DNA of 64,000 nt from Chytridium lagenaria (taxonomy: Eukaryota; Chytridiomycota; Chytridiomycetes; Chytridiales; Chytridiaceae): NCBI GenBank assembly GCA_025449115.1, contig JAHLKC010000125.1, positions 1 through 64,000 of the forward strand, read 5' to 3'. Positions 23,901 to 33,330 of this stretch are shown here, one piece after another (the first letter of the stretch is position 1; every line of letters starts with the position of its first letter). Made by a program: the position numbers and the translations under genes. A model generated the notes under the pieces. It ran no database searches, was not told the DNA's origin, and was given only the letters and a program-made list of their open reading frames with translations.

Positions 23901-23959
23901 TGTCTTTGGAGCTTGTAGCAGCAGCTGCCGCCGAAACGTGTGGTGGGAGGGGGGAGTAA
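20951..23959 (+). CDS. APSES (KilA-N) domain transcription factor with ankyrin repeats, Mbp1/Swi4/Swi6 family
   Basis: The ATG at 20951 opens a Pro/Tyr/His-rich head (HPYYLPPPPQYP..). A basic linker leads to an intron after VYAG, then the APSES DNA-binding domain: ITVYELILADDLSIMRRQAD, GYMNASQMLRLSGLS, HDVVRGGCGKYHHGIW, IPLRAA, SLAQVCGISNEILPLL. A Pro/Thr/Ser linker follows, then ankyrin repeats (GDTLLHWCARYGRLASLRKL, RGETALMVAAKTE, RGRTALHHAVIGGG, NGDTALHCACRGGDEDVVG, WGETPASLV) and a helical acidic tail. Family members form MBF/SBF-like complexes that drive G1/S transcription. Frame breaks: CCCC 20989-20992, AAAA 21838-21841, near 22118, near 23160-23200 and near 23840. The longest consistent tail ends with TAA at 23957. 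The 22.1-23.4 kb part is markedly rich in C then in G on the plus strand. Confidence 0.82.
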
Positions 23960-24954
23960 TTAAAAAAACAAACAAAGGCATCATGTTTTTATTGTCTATT
24001 ATTTGCGTATTTATGCTACGAGAAAAAAAACACCGAAAATATCGAATATACATATATTTATTTTATTTTATTTTCTTTGTTTCGTCGAAGCTTTCTTTAT
24101 AAAACAAGCAAAATCAAAAACTTTAATGAGACTTAACTACCGTATCGCTCAAAATGCTGATGTTAATTCTGCTGAACTCCATTAAAACGAGGATATTGTT
24201 ATATAAATCAATGTTTTCATGACTGTATCGGAAAGCTTTCTACCTCAGCGATTCTAAGCTTGAGGCCTACATACACATTCCCTCGACTTAATACTTTTGA
24301 GAGCGTCGGCAACAATCTAGCAATCCATCATTAAAGTCGGATGGAGTCTTCTGCGAGAGTGGGAGTTTTGCATGCCAAGCTGAACAATATATCAGGCGTT
24401 TTACAATAGGGTGTAACTGGCGCCTGAAGGAGGAACGTTCAGCAACGAATGGGAAAGTATAGAATAGATTTTTTTTGGTCATATAATTTATTAAAGGCTA
24501 ACAGCGTAAATGTCTTTCCCCAACCGTCAGAGGCCGAAGTCTGCTCTTAATTTATCGTTTTGGTTTTCATAAGAAATAAGAGAAAGAAGAAAAGAAAAAG
24601 AAAAAGACACCTAATCACTGACATATCTTTCATCCGCTTGAAAACAAATGTGGATAGCGTGACACTTGAAGAAGACTACTGTACAGCAATAGGGGGATGA
24701 CGCAGGTGGCGTTATCGGAAAATATGTCGTGGTCAGATTAATCCGTAGGTTCATATTTTCATTGTTTTTTGCAAGAGGACAAAAAAAGTCGATAGAGAAT
24801 ATTATAGTACGTATTTTTTATTATTTCTCGTGATATTCTATATCAAACAAAACAGATACCGCTATGGCACGTCTAATAAATATAGGAATGGGGCTTTTAG
24901 CACAAATGGGTACGGGAGTTTTTAAACAAAATGAGACAAGGTAAAGATTATTTT
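23960..24954. other. Intergenic region between convergent genes
   Basis: About 1 kb with A/T-rich sequence and purine runs (24568-24606). No convincing coding sequence, RNA gene or repeat was found. Confidence 0.45.
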
Positions 24955-26194
24955 TTAGATGATGGGATTGCTGAGATCCACTGGGAGAGCGGGGATTTCT
25001 GGTGTGGGGGTTTCCGTTGAAGTTGAAGTGGTGGTGGTGGTAGTGGATGACTCTGCGACAGGTGCCTCCATAATGGAAGGGTCGACAGCGGAAGGGTCAA
25101 CAACGGGAGATTCTACTACAAGCGGCTCAGCAGCAGGAGTCTCGACAACTGGAGGCTCGACTACAGGAGATTCGACAACGGGAGGCTCAACTGCAGGAGA
25201 TTCTTCTGCGGGAGGTTCGACTGGAGCAGACTCGCCAACAAGAGGCTCCACAGCAGGGGACTCGACCGGGGTAGACTCAACAACGGGAGGTTCCACAGTA
25301 GGAGACTCAACAACGGGAGGTTCCGCAGCAGGAGACTCAACAACGGGAGGTTCCACAGCAGGAGACTCAACAACGGGAGGTTCCACAGCAGGAGACTCAA
25401 CAACGGGAGGTTCCACAGCAGGAGACTCAACAACGGGAGGTTCCACAGCAGGAGACTCAGCGATTGGAGACTCTACGGGATCCTCATCAATAGGAGCGGG
25501 GACCTCTATAACGGGAGCGTCCGTCTCCAAAGCCGGTTCAGGGATGAATTCGGCAGCGACGGTGGGAATAATGTCGATGGTTGTTATTGTCGTTGCTGTT
25601 GTGGAGGCTTGTGTAGTTGAGGAGTCGGTTGTGGTGGGGAGGATGACGCGGAGAGGATCTTCGGTTGGTGCGAAGATGGGGATGATGGGGAAGACTTTGC
25701 CGGGAGGGGGAGGGTTGGTAAGGGTGTAGGTTGTGCAGACGAGACCCATGAAGCCGATCTGGTTTTGTGGAAGGAAGGGGTGAGTATATTAGATGTCATG
25801 GTGGTTGTGTGTTTGATTTTAAAGTTGCTGTCAAAATATTTGTGACGAACGCCGAAACGACGAACGACCTGTGAATGGGATAGGATGCGATGCATGGACT
25901 GTTTTTTCTTACCAGATAAGATTCTGTAGAGGGACATTGAGATGCCGTTCCACAGATACCAAGGTTTGTCCTGACGGTTGGGAGGTTTGACTTGTCGCAG
26001 ACAGCCCACATTTTCTCTTGTGTGAGAGGTGGTGCGATGCCAGCGTAGACGGCGAGACAGGCTTGAGTACAGGCCGAAAGACCACCGAGACGCGCACCGA
26101 GATCAAATCCGAGGACGAGGACCTCCCCACCTACGTTTGCAAAAGTAGTAGGGATGAGGAGGGCGACGATGAGTGCTGTGGAGAGGAGAGACAT
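24955..26194 (-). CDS. Secreted Cys-containing protein with a Pro/Glu/Val/Ser repeat domain
   Basis: Exon 1 is 25913-26194 (ATG at 26194), the intron is 25759-25912 and exon 2 is 24955-25758, all in phase. A signal peptide (MSLLSTALIVALLIPTTFA) precedes a compact region with cysteines spaced CTQAC, VCDK and ICGTASQC plus one in LVCTTY, six in about 100 residues. This resembles but does not complete the eight-Cys CFEM pattern. A Thr-rich linker leads to tandem decapeptides ESPAVEPPVV, then a Thr run and a short hydrophilic end. No GPI-type hydrophobic tail is seen, so it is probably released or wall-bound. The repeat unit resists stops on the other strand and creates an open antisense frame there. 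Role unknown; cell-surface stalk or adhesin-like is a guess. Confidence 0.75.
25274..25460. repeat. 30-bp coding minisatellite
   Basis: About six nearly identical tandem 30-bp units (phase GACTCAACAACGGGAGGTTC on the plus strand), with diverged units on both sides from about 25060 to 25500. They encode the decapeptide ESPAVEPPVV on the minus strand. Near identity of the central units points to recent expansion. Confidence 0.9.
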
Positions 26195-26828
26195 TGTGGA
26201 GACGTGGGTTGATAGTGTCACTTGCAGCTTTTATCTCTAATGTAGTGGGGGGTAGGGAGTAGTTGAGGTCTAAGGTTGAGGTATGTAGTGGTGTATATGG
26301 TGAGCTGCAGATGGGATTGGGATGGAAGATGGAAGAATGAAGTAGAAGAAGTGTGTTTTTATTGATTGTTGTTTTGAATGGGAAGAAAATAATGTGAAGA
26401 TTGAATTAGAACAAAACAAACGCGTCATTTCAAAAACAATTATTTTTGTTTTTTAAAGAGTTTTAAACTAGTTTTTAGAATATCATTAATAATGATGTGA
26501 TGGATAGATGGATGGATGGGTGGATGGATGAATGAATAGATGATGGATGCTTTTGATCATTTGTTTTGAATAAAGCAACGAATGGCGCAAATTGTCAAAT
26601 TGTCAAATGAAATAATGGCTCAAATAAATAAATAAATATTTATTATTTATTTATTTAATAATATGAAATGGATGAGTCCAGACTCACTGATAATAAATTT
26701 TTATCATTCTTTTTTTTTTCTTTTTTTTTTTCTTCCCTTTTACATATTATTATTTTTAAACATTTATTAAAATATTACAGATGATTATTATTATTATTAA
26801 TAAAAGTTATAAAAAAAATTAATTCGTA
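26195..26828. other. AT-rich intergenic region with simple repeats
   Basis: Contains a degenerate GGAT tetranucleotide run (26501-26540), an AAAT/ATTT inverted stretch (26620-26660) and a poly-T segment (26708-26733). No gene. Confidence 0.6.
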
Positions 26829-26836
26829 TTATTAAA

Positions 26837-26866
26837 TACACCCCCGTCCCCCCACAACGTTTGAAA
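26837..26866 (+). repeat. Left terminal inverted repeat of the element
   Basis: Starts TACACCCCCGTCCCCCCACA and reaches the first AACGTTT. The first ten bases match the right end exactly after complementing; the next part is about 75 percent alike by eye. Confidence 0.75.
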
Positions 26867-26971
26867 AACGTTTTTTTCGAAAAACGTTACTCCAACGTTT
26901 TTCAGAAGTTGTGGCCACTAATTTTACTACGCATGGTTGAAAGAGATGTTGCTGCAACGTTGGAATTGTTG

Positions 26972-27157
26972 CCAACGTTGTCACTTCGTTGAAAATTGAA
27001 AACGTTGGAATATTTAATGGGCAACGTTGGTTTGCAACGTTATGGCAACCTCTTTTAACCTTGGCCAACGTTGTCATGTCGTTGAAATTAAAACGTTGGG
27101 ATTTTTTAATAGACAACGTTGCTTTCCAACGTTATAGCAACCTCCATTCAATGTTGA
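26972..27157. repeat. Two diverged tandem copies of a 93-bp unit rich in AACGTT
   Basis: Copy 1 begins CCAACGTTGTCACTTCGTTG at 26972 and copy 2 begins CCAACGTTGTCATGTCGTTG at 27065. Both continue with AAAACGTTGG, a TTTAAT stretch, CAACGTTG, CAACGTTAT and GCAACCTC in the same order. Confidence 0.8.
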
Positions 27158-27955
27158 TGTACATCGTTCACAAATTTCGCTAAGTCCATCTTCAGCTGTA
27201 TTATTTATTAATATTAGTTTGATTAATAATAAATACATTTCACTTTCGTTTTTTCTTTCACTTTTTTTTATCGATCCTACCCCACTGCCGCCAGCACCAT
27301 CATTCCTCCCCACCCACCGTCACTTGCTGCATGCCTCTTTCATCCCCTCCCGATTCCTTCATCATGCCCCCTTTATCCCAATCTAAATCACTTCCTCCCA
27401 TTTACAAATGCTTCATGGTGTGGTAAAAAAAGCTTTATTGTCATTCAGAGATCTGACGTTCTTATTAGACATCCTCTATCGTGCGGGGTTCTGTTGCGAC
27501 CAATGGCTCTGGATACCTTTGCTGAGAGGTTGAGTCATTGATCTTAAGGGCTGACTTTTCTGATTAGATGCAGTTTCTTAGGTTAAGTTGCTTGGAGACT
27601 TGATGATGCCGTGGTAAGGCTTAACACTATTATCTTTGCCGTGTGTTTAACATCTATGTTACTAACTCGCAGATTGGAACTACTGCTGTTTTGAAAGGGA
27701 GTGGAATCTATCATGTAAGGTTTAATGCCCTTTGTTTTAACAACTCTGTTTAGTGATTCAGTGGACTCAATTTAGGTAGCTTTGATTTATTATACAGTCT
27801 GCAGGTACAATCTTTCTTAGGTAGTGTGTGTATAGTATTTTTCTTTTGCGGCATGGATGTATGCCTTCATCTGTTCGCTTGTTCTTACGCTATACCCTTG
27901 TCCCCTGTCATTGTCACTTTGACGTTAACTTCATAATAAAGTTTCATTATTATTA

Positions 27956-27962
27956 TTAATTA

Positions 27963-27999
<37 letters not shown>
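27956..27999. repeat. ATT trinucleotide microsatellite
   Basis: Runs of TAT/ATT triplets inside the transposon-like element, interrupted once by TATTGTTAT. Confidence 0.85.
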
Positions 28000-28198
28000 T
28001 GAGGTATCAACCAAAGTAGAAAGGTGGAAAGGGTAGGAAACCCAAAACCTTCCAACCATTGAAAAAACGTTGCGCCAACGTTGCAGCGAAAATCGTTGGG
28101 GTAACGTTCCAAAAAATACGTTGCTGCGAGATAGGGACTTGAAAACGTAATTGAGACGTTGCAAGCAAAACGTTGTGGCAAAAGTTGCTGCAACTTCT

Positions 28199-28228
28199 CA
28201 AAAAACGTTGGGATGGGTCGGGGGTGTA
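28199..28228 (-). repeat. Right terminal inverted repeat of the element
   Basis: Ends ..GGTCGGGGGTGTA, complementary to the left end, preceded by CAAAAAACGTTGGGAT, the counterpart of the left AACGTTT. Confidence 0.75.
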
Positions 28229-28236
28229 TTATTAAA

Positions 28237-28597
28237 TTATTTATTAATTAAAAAACAAAAATTTCACTTTTAGATTAAATTCTTATAAGCCAATGATATT
28301 TATTCACCCCAATTTAATATTAAATTAAATTTAATCCTGAGAAGAACCGCACGTCTCCAAGGAGACCGTCTTCCCTTTAATAATTCAATTTTGAATTTGA
28401 AACACACAACAATCACACAAAAATTACCCCCATCTCCCCCCCGCATTCCCATTCGACGTACACACGCACACCATCACATTCAACGCACATACACATATTC
28501 CATATCGTCAAACCCCAGTTGCAGATACTGTAATCCAGCTATTTAGCACAGGGATTCATTTCTTGGACATAGATTAATTGTAGAGTAGATTTAATTA
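28237..28597. other. AT-rich upstream region of the PP2C gene
   Basis: No gene seen. AT-rich next to the transposon-like element, then a C/A-rich stretch (28400-28510) that may be the promoter and 5' leader of the phosphatase. Confidence 0.35.
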
Positions 28598-31500
28598 ATG
28601 AATATGATGATGACGGCGATGACGGACCATCATCAACAGCATTCAACAGAACAACAACAAGAACTCTCTGCTGCTACAGAGGATACGAATAACACGTCAT
28701 CATTGTCATTATCATCTACACAACAACATCCAACTTTACACCATCAGCAGGAGCAGCAGGGCAGTGCCATCACCACGCCTACATTACATCCATCTCCTTC
28801 GCATCCTCTCACTGCTACATCCGAAGCCATGTCCATCGATTCAGAAGAGGCGGCAGCTTGGGATTTCCTTGGCTTACCCCGCCGCATTAAGAGCAACAAC
28901 ACCAACAACATAGAGTCTACTCCCTCACTCATCAGCTCTGACGCCCCCCTCTCTTCAACCCCCCAAAATCATCAGCTCTCCATCTCCGATACCGCCACTA
29001 TTCTGTCAGCAAAGGATGCTCCCTTTGCTAGCCCTACGAAAGTCCAAGCCAGCAGCAACACCAGCAAGCTCACACCCACATCTTTCAAGGATTTCCCTCT
29101 CTGGAAGCGAAAAACTCTCTCTCACACCACATATCATGGTCTGTTGCTAACGAGAGGGGTTACCGCAATCTCCTTTCCCCATACCCTAACCGTCACCCCA
29201 TCCACACGGAAATTGAAGACCTCCACTGGCCTACATTACAAGAACGAGCTGTTTGGGAAGCAGGCATGACAGCAATGGAATCCCAATACAAGGCTCGGGA
29301 TGCTTCAGGTTCGTCAGAACTTGGGGGTGCAGGAGCAGCTACTGCTGGGTCGAGTACGCTTATTGGCATGCAGGAGAGGATGCCATCGTTTAGGCAGGGG
29401 ACTGCTGGACAAGGCTTGTTTGGGATGGATGAGCTGGGGTTAAGAAAGATGGACCGGTTGACGGATTTTGACGCAATGGATGAGAGAGAGGGTAGCATGA
29501 ATGACATGATGGAAGAAGTGGAAGACGGAGGTCCCGTGGATCTTGCGCAAACAACAAGAATTATGGTTCTTGCTGATGGACATGGGGGTGTTGGGGTGAG
29601 AATTTTAGTTTATTGCCTTCTTCTTTATGGATAATTTATTCTTTACACGGGATGCTAATTATCGTTTCTTTTCTTTCATTCATAATTTATATTTTGTTAA
29701 AAAAGGCTGCCAAATTCTTTGTTCCAAGAATGCGTGTTGCGATGCATAATCTAATGCGTTTAAAAGAATGGAACTTTGACCTCTTATCACACCAAGACGA
29801 ATTCCGTCACCGTGCTTCAGAGGTCTTTAAGGACCTTGACAGCGAGTATGTGGCTGACAAAGTGGCTTCATACCGTCGGTGGCGTCACGACATTATCCTC
29901 AATACTAACGACGAATTTGATGGCGATAACCCCAGCCGCAAGCACAAGATGACGAGACCGCCAGATGATGGTTGCACTTTGGTCGTGACTGTTATTCACG
30001 GAGCGTATCTCGTGAACCTCAATGTTGGGGATTCGAGAACCGCGTTAGCGTCCCGCCCTGCCTTGGGGACCGTCACAGATGAGGACGACGCAGCACAACG
30101 TGACATGGTGGACGAAGATGAAGATGATGGATCTTTGTGTCAGGTGTAAACGCGAGACCACGGTCCATGTCTGTGACCACTCAAGAGACAAATCATCCCA
30201 TGGCTGTAAGCAGTCTCCTACAGCCTCCATCACCCGTGCCTTCCGGCGGCTCCACCTCCTCCCAAGCCCCATTATCCTCCTCCTCCTCCTACGCCTCCAC
30301 CTCTTCTCTACTCGCCGCACCACCTCCACCAACCCTTGCCGCAAACTCTTTCTCCCCGTCATGGCCATCCGATCTTAACGTTCCATCATCAGACAACGGT
30401 GGGGACCTTGAATGGCGCGTCGATTTTTCCTCCTCTGACCACAACATGACGCACCCTGGAAAAGTATGGTCTATCCATACACGCGGCGGGCGGTTCATCA
30501 ACCCCGACGGTACACCCCGTCATATCATGGAACCCCTCACCGCTCCCGAGGACCGTCGCTTTGAACCCTACCACGAACTCCGTGGAGCCCGCATCCATCG
30601 ACCGCCCAACGATAACGTCAGGTCCGCAGGTATATCCCATCGACGCACGCTGAATCTCACCGCCACGATGGGCGACGTGTTATTCAAAGTCGATCCCCCC
30701 GTGATGACCCCCGAACCCGACGTGACGTTTATTAAGCTCGCGCAAGACCGCGATTACGTGCTTGTGATGGCGACGGACGGTGTTTGGGATCACCTGAGAT
30801 CCCAGTTTTTGTTTGAGGCCGATGCACCCCCTCAAGGCGTCAATGCCGATCATACCGCGTTTGACCCCGACGTGCCTGGATCGTTTTTGAGGGATTTGTT
30901 GCCACCGAATTCAGCTTTGACGGCTTTGGTGCTGGGACCGATGCCCCCTGAGCCTACCGCGCCACTGGGGTTGCGAGAGGATGTTGGGGTGTTACCTGCA
31001 TCGGTGCTTGAAGCGTTTAAGGGGAGGTTTAGGGCACGTCGAACGTGTGATGAGGATGGTGGTAATGGTGGGATGGTGATGATGCCTACAATGATGCCGA
31101 ATGGGTTGATGGTGGAAGGGGATGATATTCAAAATGCTATGGTGTTGACGGTTGTGACGGCGGCGGTTGATTTAGGGGTCAGAGAGATGATGGAGAAGGA
31201 GAGTGAGATTGAGGCGCCTACACCGAGGAGAGGCGGTGGGGAGGATGAGGAGACGGGGAGTGGTGTGACGTCACCTGCGAGAGCGCCGTCACCTGTTCCA
31301 TCGCCGACGCCGTCGACGTCGAGTAGCGTGTCGTCGTCGTCGACTGCGGTGTGCCCGGCGGGTGGTGACGCTTGTGGATCGGTTGAGTGGTGCAAGCATG
31401 TGCGCTTGTGCAGAGGGAGGGAGCTGTGACGAGCGCGATGCCGATGAGGAGGGAAGAAACGGATGGTGGATAGCCCTGATGCGTTGAGTCACGAGGAGTT

Positions 31501-31667
31501 TGGGGAGTTTGTGGAGGGGTTGGAGGGGGCGAGATGCTTTTTGGGAAGGCGGTGGAAAGGGTTGTTTTCATCAACGGCAGATGAGGTATGATGATGCGAC
31601 GGCGTTTGTGGTTAGTTTGATGTCGAGGGGAGTTTGGGGGGTTGTGCAGGGGAAGGGGAGGAGGTAG
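28598..31667 (+). CDS. PP2C-family (PPM) Ser/Thr protein phosphatase with long low-complexity inserts
   Basis: The ATG at 28598 starts a Gln/His/Ser-rich head. The PP2C motifs appear in order: MVLADGHGGVG (metal-binding DGHGG), an intron 29596-29705, DDGCTLVVTVI, LVNLNVGDSRTAL, a Ser/Pro-rich insert, NLTATMGDVLFK, DYVLVMATDGVWDHL, and after a second Ser/Thr-rich insert YDDATAFVVSL, the closing metal-site motif. The aspartates expected to bind Mn/Mg are present. PPM enzymes dephosphorylate Ser/Thr in many pathways; the large inserts and the unusually long distance between DGVWD and the last motif mark this as a divergent member whose target is unknown. Frames change near 30150 and 31430-31530, some at G runs. 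Stop at 31665-31667. Confidence 0.75.
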
Positions 31668-32424
31668 ATTGAATGTCTTTCTTTACTACCACCTTTTTTA
31701 TGTTCATGGTGGGAGAATGCCTTAGTAAGGACTTATGTAACCTTCTTTTATTCTCATTTTTTGCGTTGTGTTATTTGATGTAGTTTAGATCCGTTGTGTG
31801 TTTGTTTTACTCGCTTTCGTCTACGTATTCTGTGTGCTTCTTTTTTACCCATCTCCTTTTATACTTCATTCTTTGTTTTTTGGGTTATGTGTGTGATGAT
31901 GATGATGGGGATCGACTGTTTTCTTTTGTGTTGAGCGTGAGGATATTGTTTGTTTGTTTCTATTGTAATTAGAGGATTATTGCAACGTTTTTTTTATTAT
32001 TTTCGTGTGGGATGATCAAACTAAAAATTAAAACATTCATATGATACGGCATATCTTTGCAAAAAATGTTGCTAGGCTAGTGTGCTGGCAAGGAGAGTTG
32101 ACACTGTCCTACCGTCATTTCGTTTGTTTAAGCAACACTATTGTGCTTCTAATTAAAACTACTGGTGCTTACACAAACGGAACGGGTTTTCCCTCCTTTT
32201 TGATATAAAAGTCGGGAGTCGATTAGTAGAATCTTGCTGCTAATTAAATGAGGTGGTGCTTGAACAATCGTTCTTAAAAATTGGTACATACTTTAAATGT
32301 AAATCTGTTTGCGGTTATCCATAAATCATATATTTCAAGTTTTCCTTCAACCCAGAACAAAAAATAAACAAACAGAGATAAAAGGCTCAACATGTCCATA
32401 TCAGACATTTTAAACAATGATTAT
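31668..32424. other. Intergenic region between convergent genes
   Basis: About 750 bp, T-rich near the PP2C stop. No gene, RNA or repeat recognised. Confidence 0.45.
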
Positions 32425-32966
32425 TTAAAAAGCTGCAACAACACCCAACGCCACCAAAGCCCCCCACCCGACCACCTCCTTTTGCGACGCCGCACTCCTC
32501 GTCGTCGATGTCGTCCTCGCCGCCGCCGTCGTCGTAGTCAACGCAGCGGCAGATGACGGTGCAGGGCCAGTGGTTGCGGCGCCGCTTGGGGCTAGCAGCG
32601 CGAGAGGTTGACGCAGCGGGCGATGGGTTTGCAGGGATGAGGGCGCAGGAGGAGACGTCGAGAAAGGGGACGATGAGAGCAGAGTCGACGCATTTCGCGG
32701 TTTCAATGCAGGTGCGGAGGACGGTGAAGGCTTGAGTGGGGTTGTTGGCGCAGAGGAGGGTGAGGGCGTCGCCGGACAGGGAGAAACCGGGGAGGTCGGT
32801 GAAGCATTTCTTGGTGCTGAAGGGATAGGCGTTAGTGGAGAAGAGATGGGGAGGTTGAGGCTTGACTTACCCAGTCTGATAGAGAGGCAAAGAGGGAGTT
32901 GAGGTCGAGTTGGGCGGAGACCATGGTGGCCGAGAGGAGGAATGCGAGAATGATGCGGGCAAGCAT
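32425..32966 (-). CDS. Small secreted Cys-rich protein with GPI-anchor-like tail
   Basis: The ATG at 32966 opens a signal peptide (MLARIILAFLLSATMVSAQ). After a short intron (donor GTAAGT after ..SLSDW) a Cys-bearing core follows: CFTDLPGFSLSGDALTLLC, LRTCIETAKC and SSCALIPAN. Then come a Ser/Thr/Ala-rich stretch and a hydrophobic C-terminus (VVGWGALVALGVVAAF) typical of a GPI signal. A frame break near 32585 (AA in CCCCAAGC) must be bridged to join core and tail. Likely a cell-surface protein; no family assigned. Its plan (signal, few Cys, Thr/Ser stalk) resembles the other secreted gene at 24955-26194. Confidence 0.6.
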
Positions 32967-33330
32967 AGTGAGGAAGATGTTGCGGGTATAGGTATTTTTG
33001 TTTTTAGGAAGGATATTGTAAGCTTCGCAATGTAGGTGACGTTCGCACCTTTTATACACGAACGGAGCAGCTTAGATGTTTAAATTCTCAAGTAAATGTA
33101 TGTATGTATATATGCATGTTTGTTTTTATTTTCGCTGCTTACAAGCAAACTGAGTCTGAAAAATACAAACAATCGGACTTTCAATGCTAACTGATTATGA
33201 CTCTTCAAAACGGTATAAATCCTGAACTCTCTCAACTCTGGGATTTAAAGGCCTGTGCGATAAACAGTAAAGCGAAGAAAGGGGTTCAGTGAATTCGGTT
33301 TTAACACGTGTTATAGAAACCGGAAAGCCC
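32967..33330. other. Short intergenic region
   Basis: No gene seen. It contains the promoter of the small secreted gene and the 3' region of the TRIP4 homologue. Confidence 0.35.

Larger units (their letters stand above)
26829..28236. mobile_element. Non-autonomous DNA transposon-like element (MITE-type) with TIRs and 8-bp TSD
   Basis: The element proper is 26837-28228 (1392 bp). Its ends are inverted copies: TACACCCCCG..CCC...CAACGTTT at the left, and the complement of the same reading at the right (..CGGGGGTGTA). A perfect 8-bp direct repeat TTATTAAA flanks it (26829-26836 and 28229-28236), which looks like a target-site duplication. Both subterminal regions are packed with the palindrome AACGTT. 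No transposase or other recognisable protein is encoded, so it would need enzymes in trans. The 8-bp duplication would fit hAT-like elements, but the terminal bases are not a classic hAT end. The superfamily is unassigned. Confidence 0.75.

Noticed and set aside
24959..25729. 256-codon plus-strand ORF (Gly/Ser/Thr repeat)
   Set aside because: It is the mirror of a minus-strand repeat gene with a signal peptide, an in-phase intron and a Cys domain; the openness follows from the 30-bp unit.
27931..28201. Three minus-strand ORFs inside the transposon-like element (possible transposase remnant)
   Set aside because: They overlap in three frames, consist mostly of the AACGTT-rich subterminal region and match no transposase motif such as DDE spacing.
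26837..28228. CRISPR-like or satellite array interpretation of the AACGTT repeats
   Set aside because: Spacing is irregular, the words are short palindromes and the TIR/TSD structure explains them better; CRISPR is not expected in a fungus.
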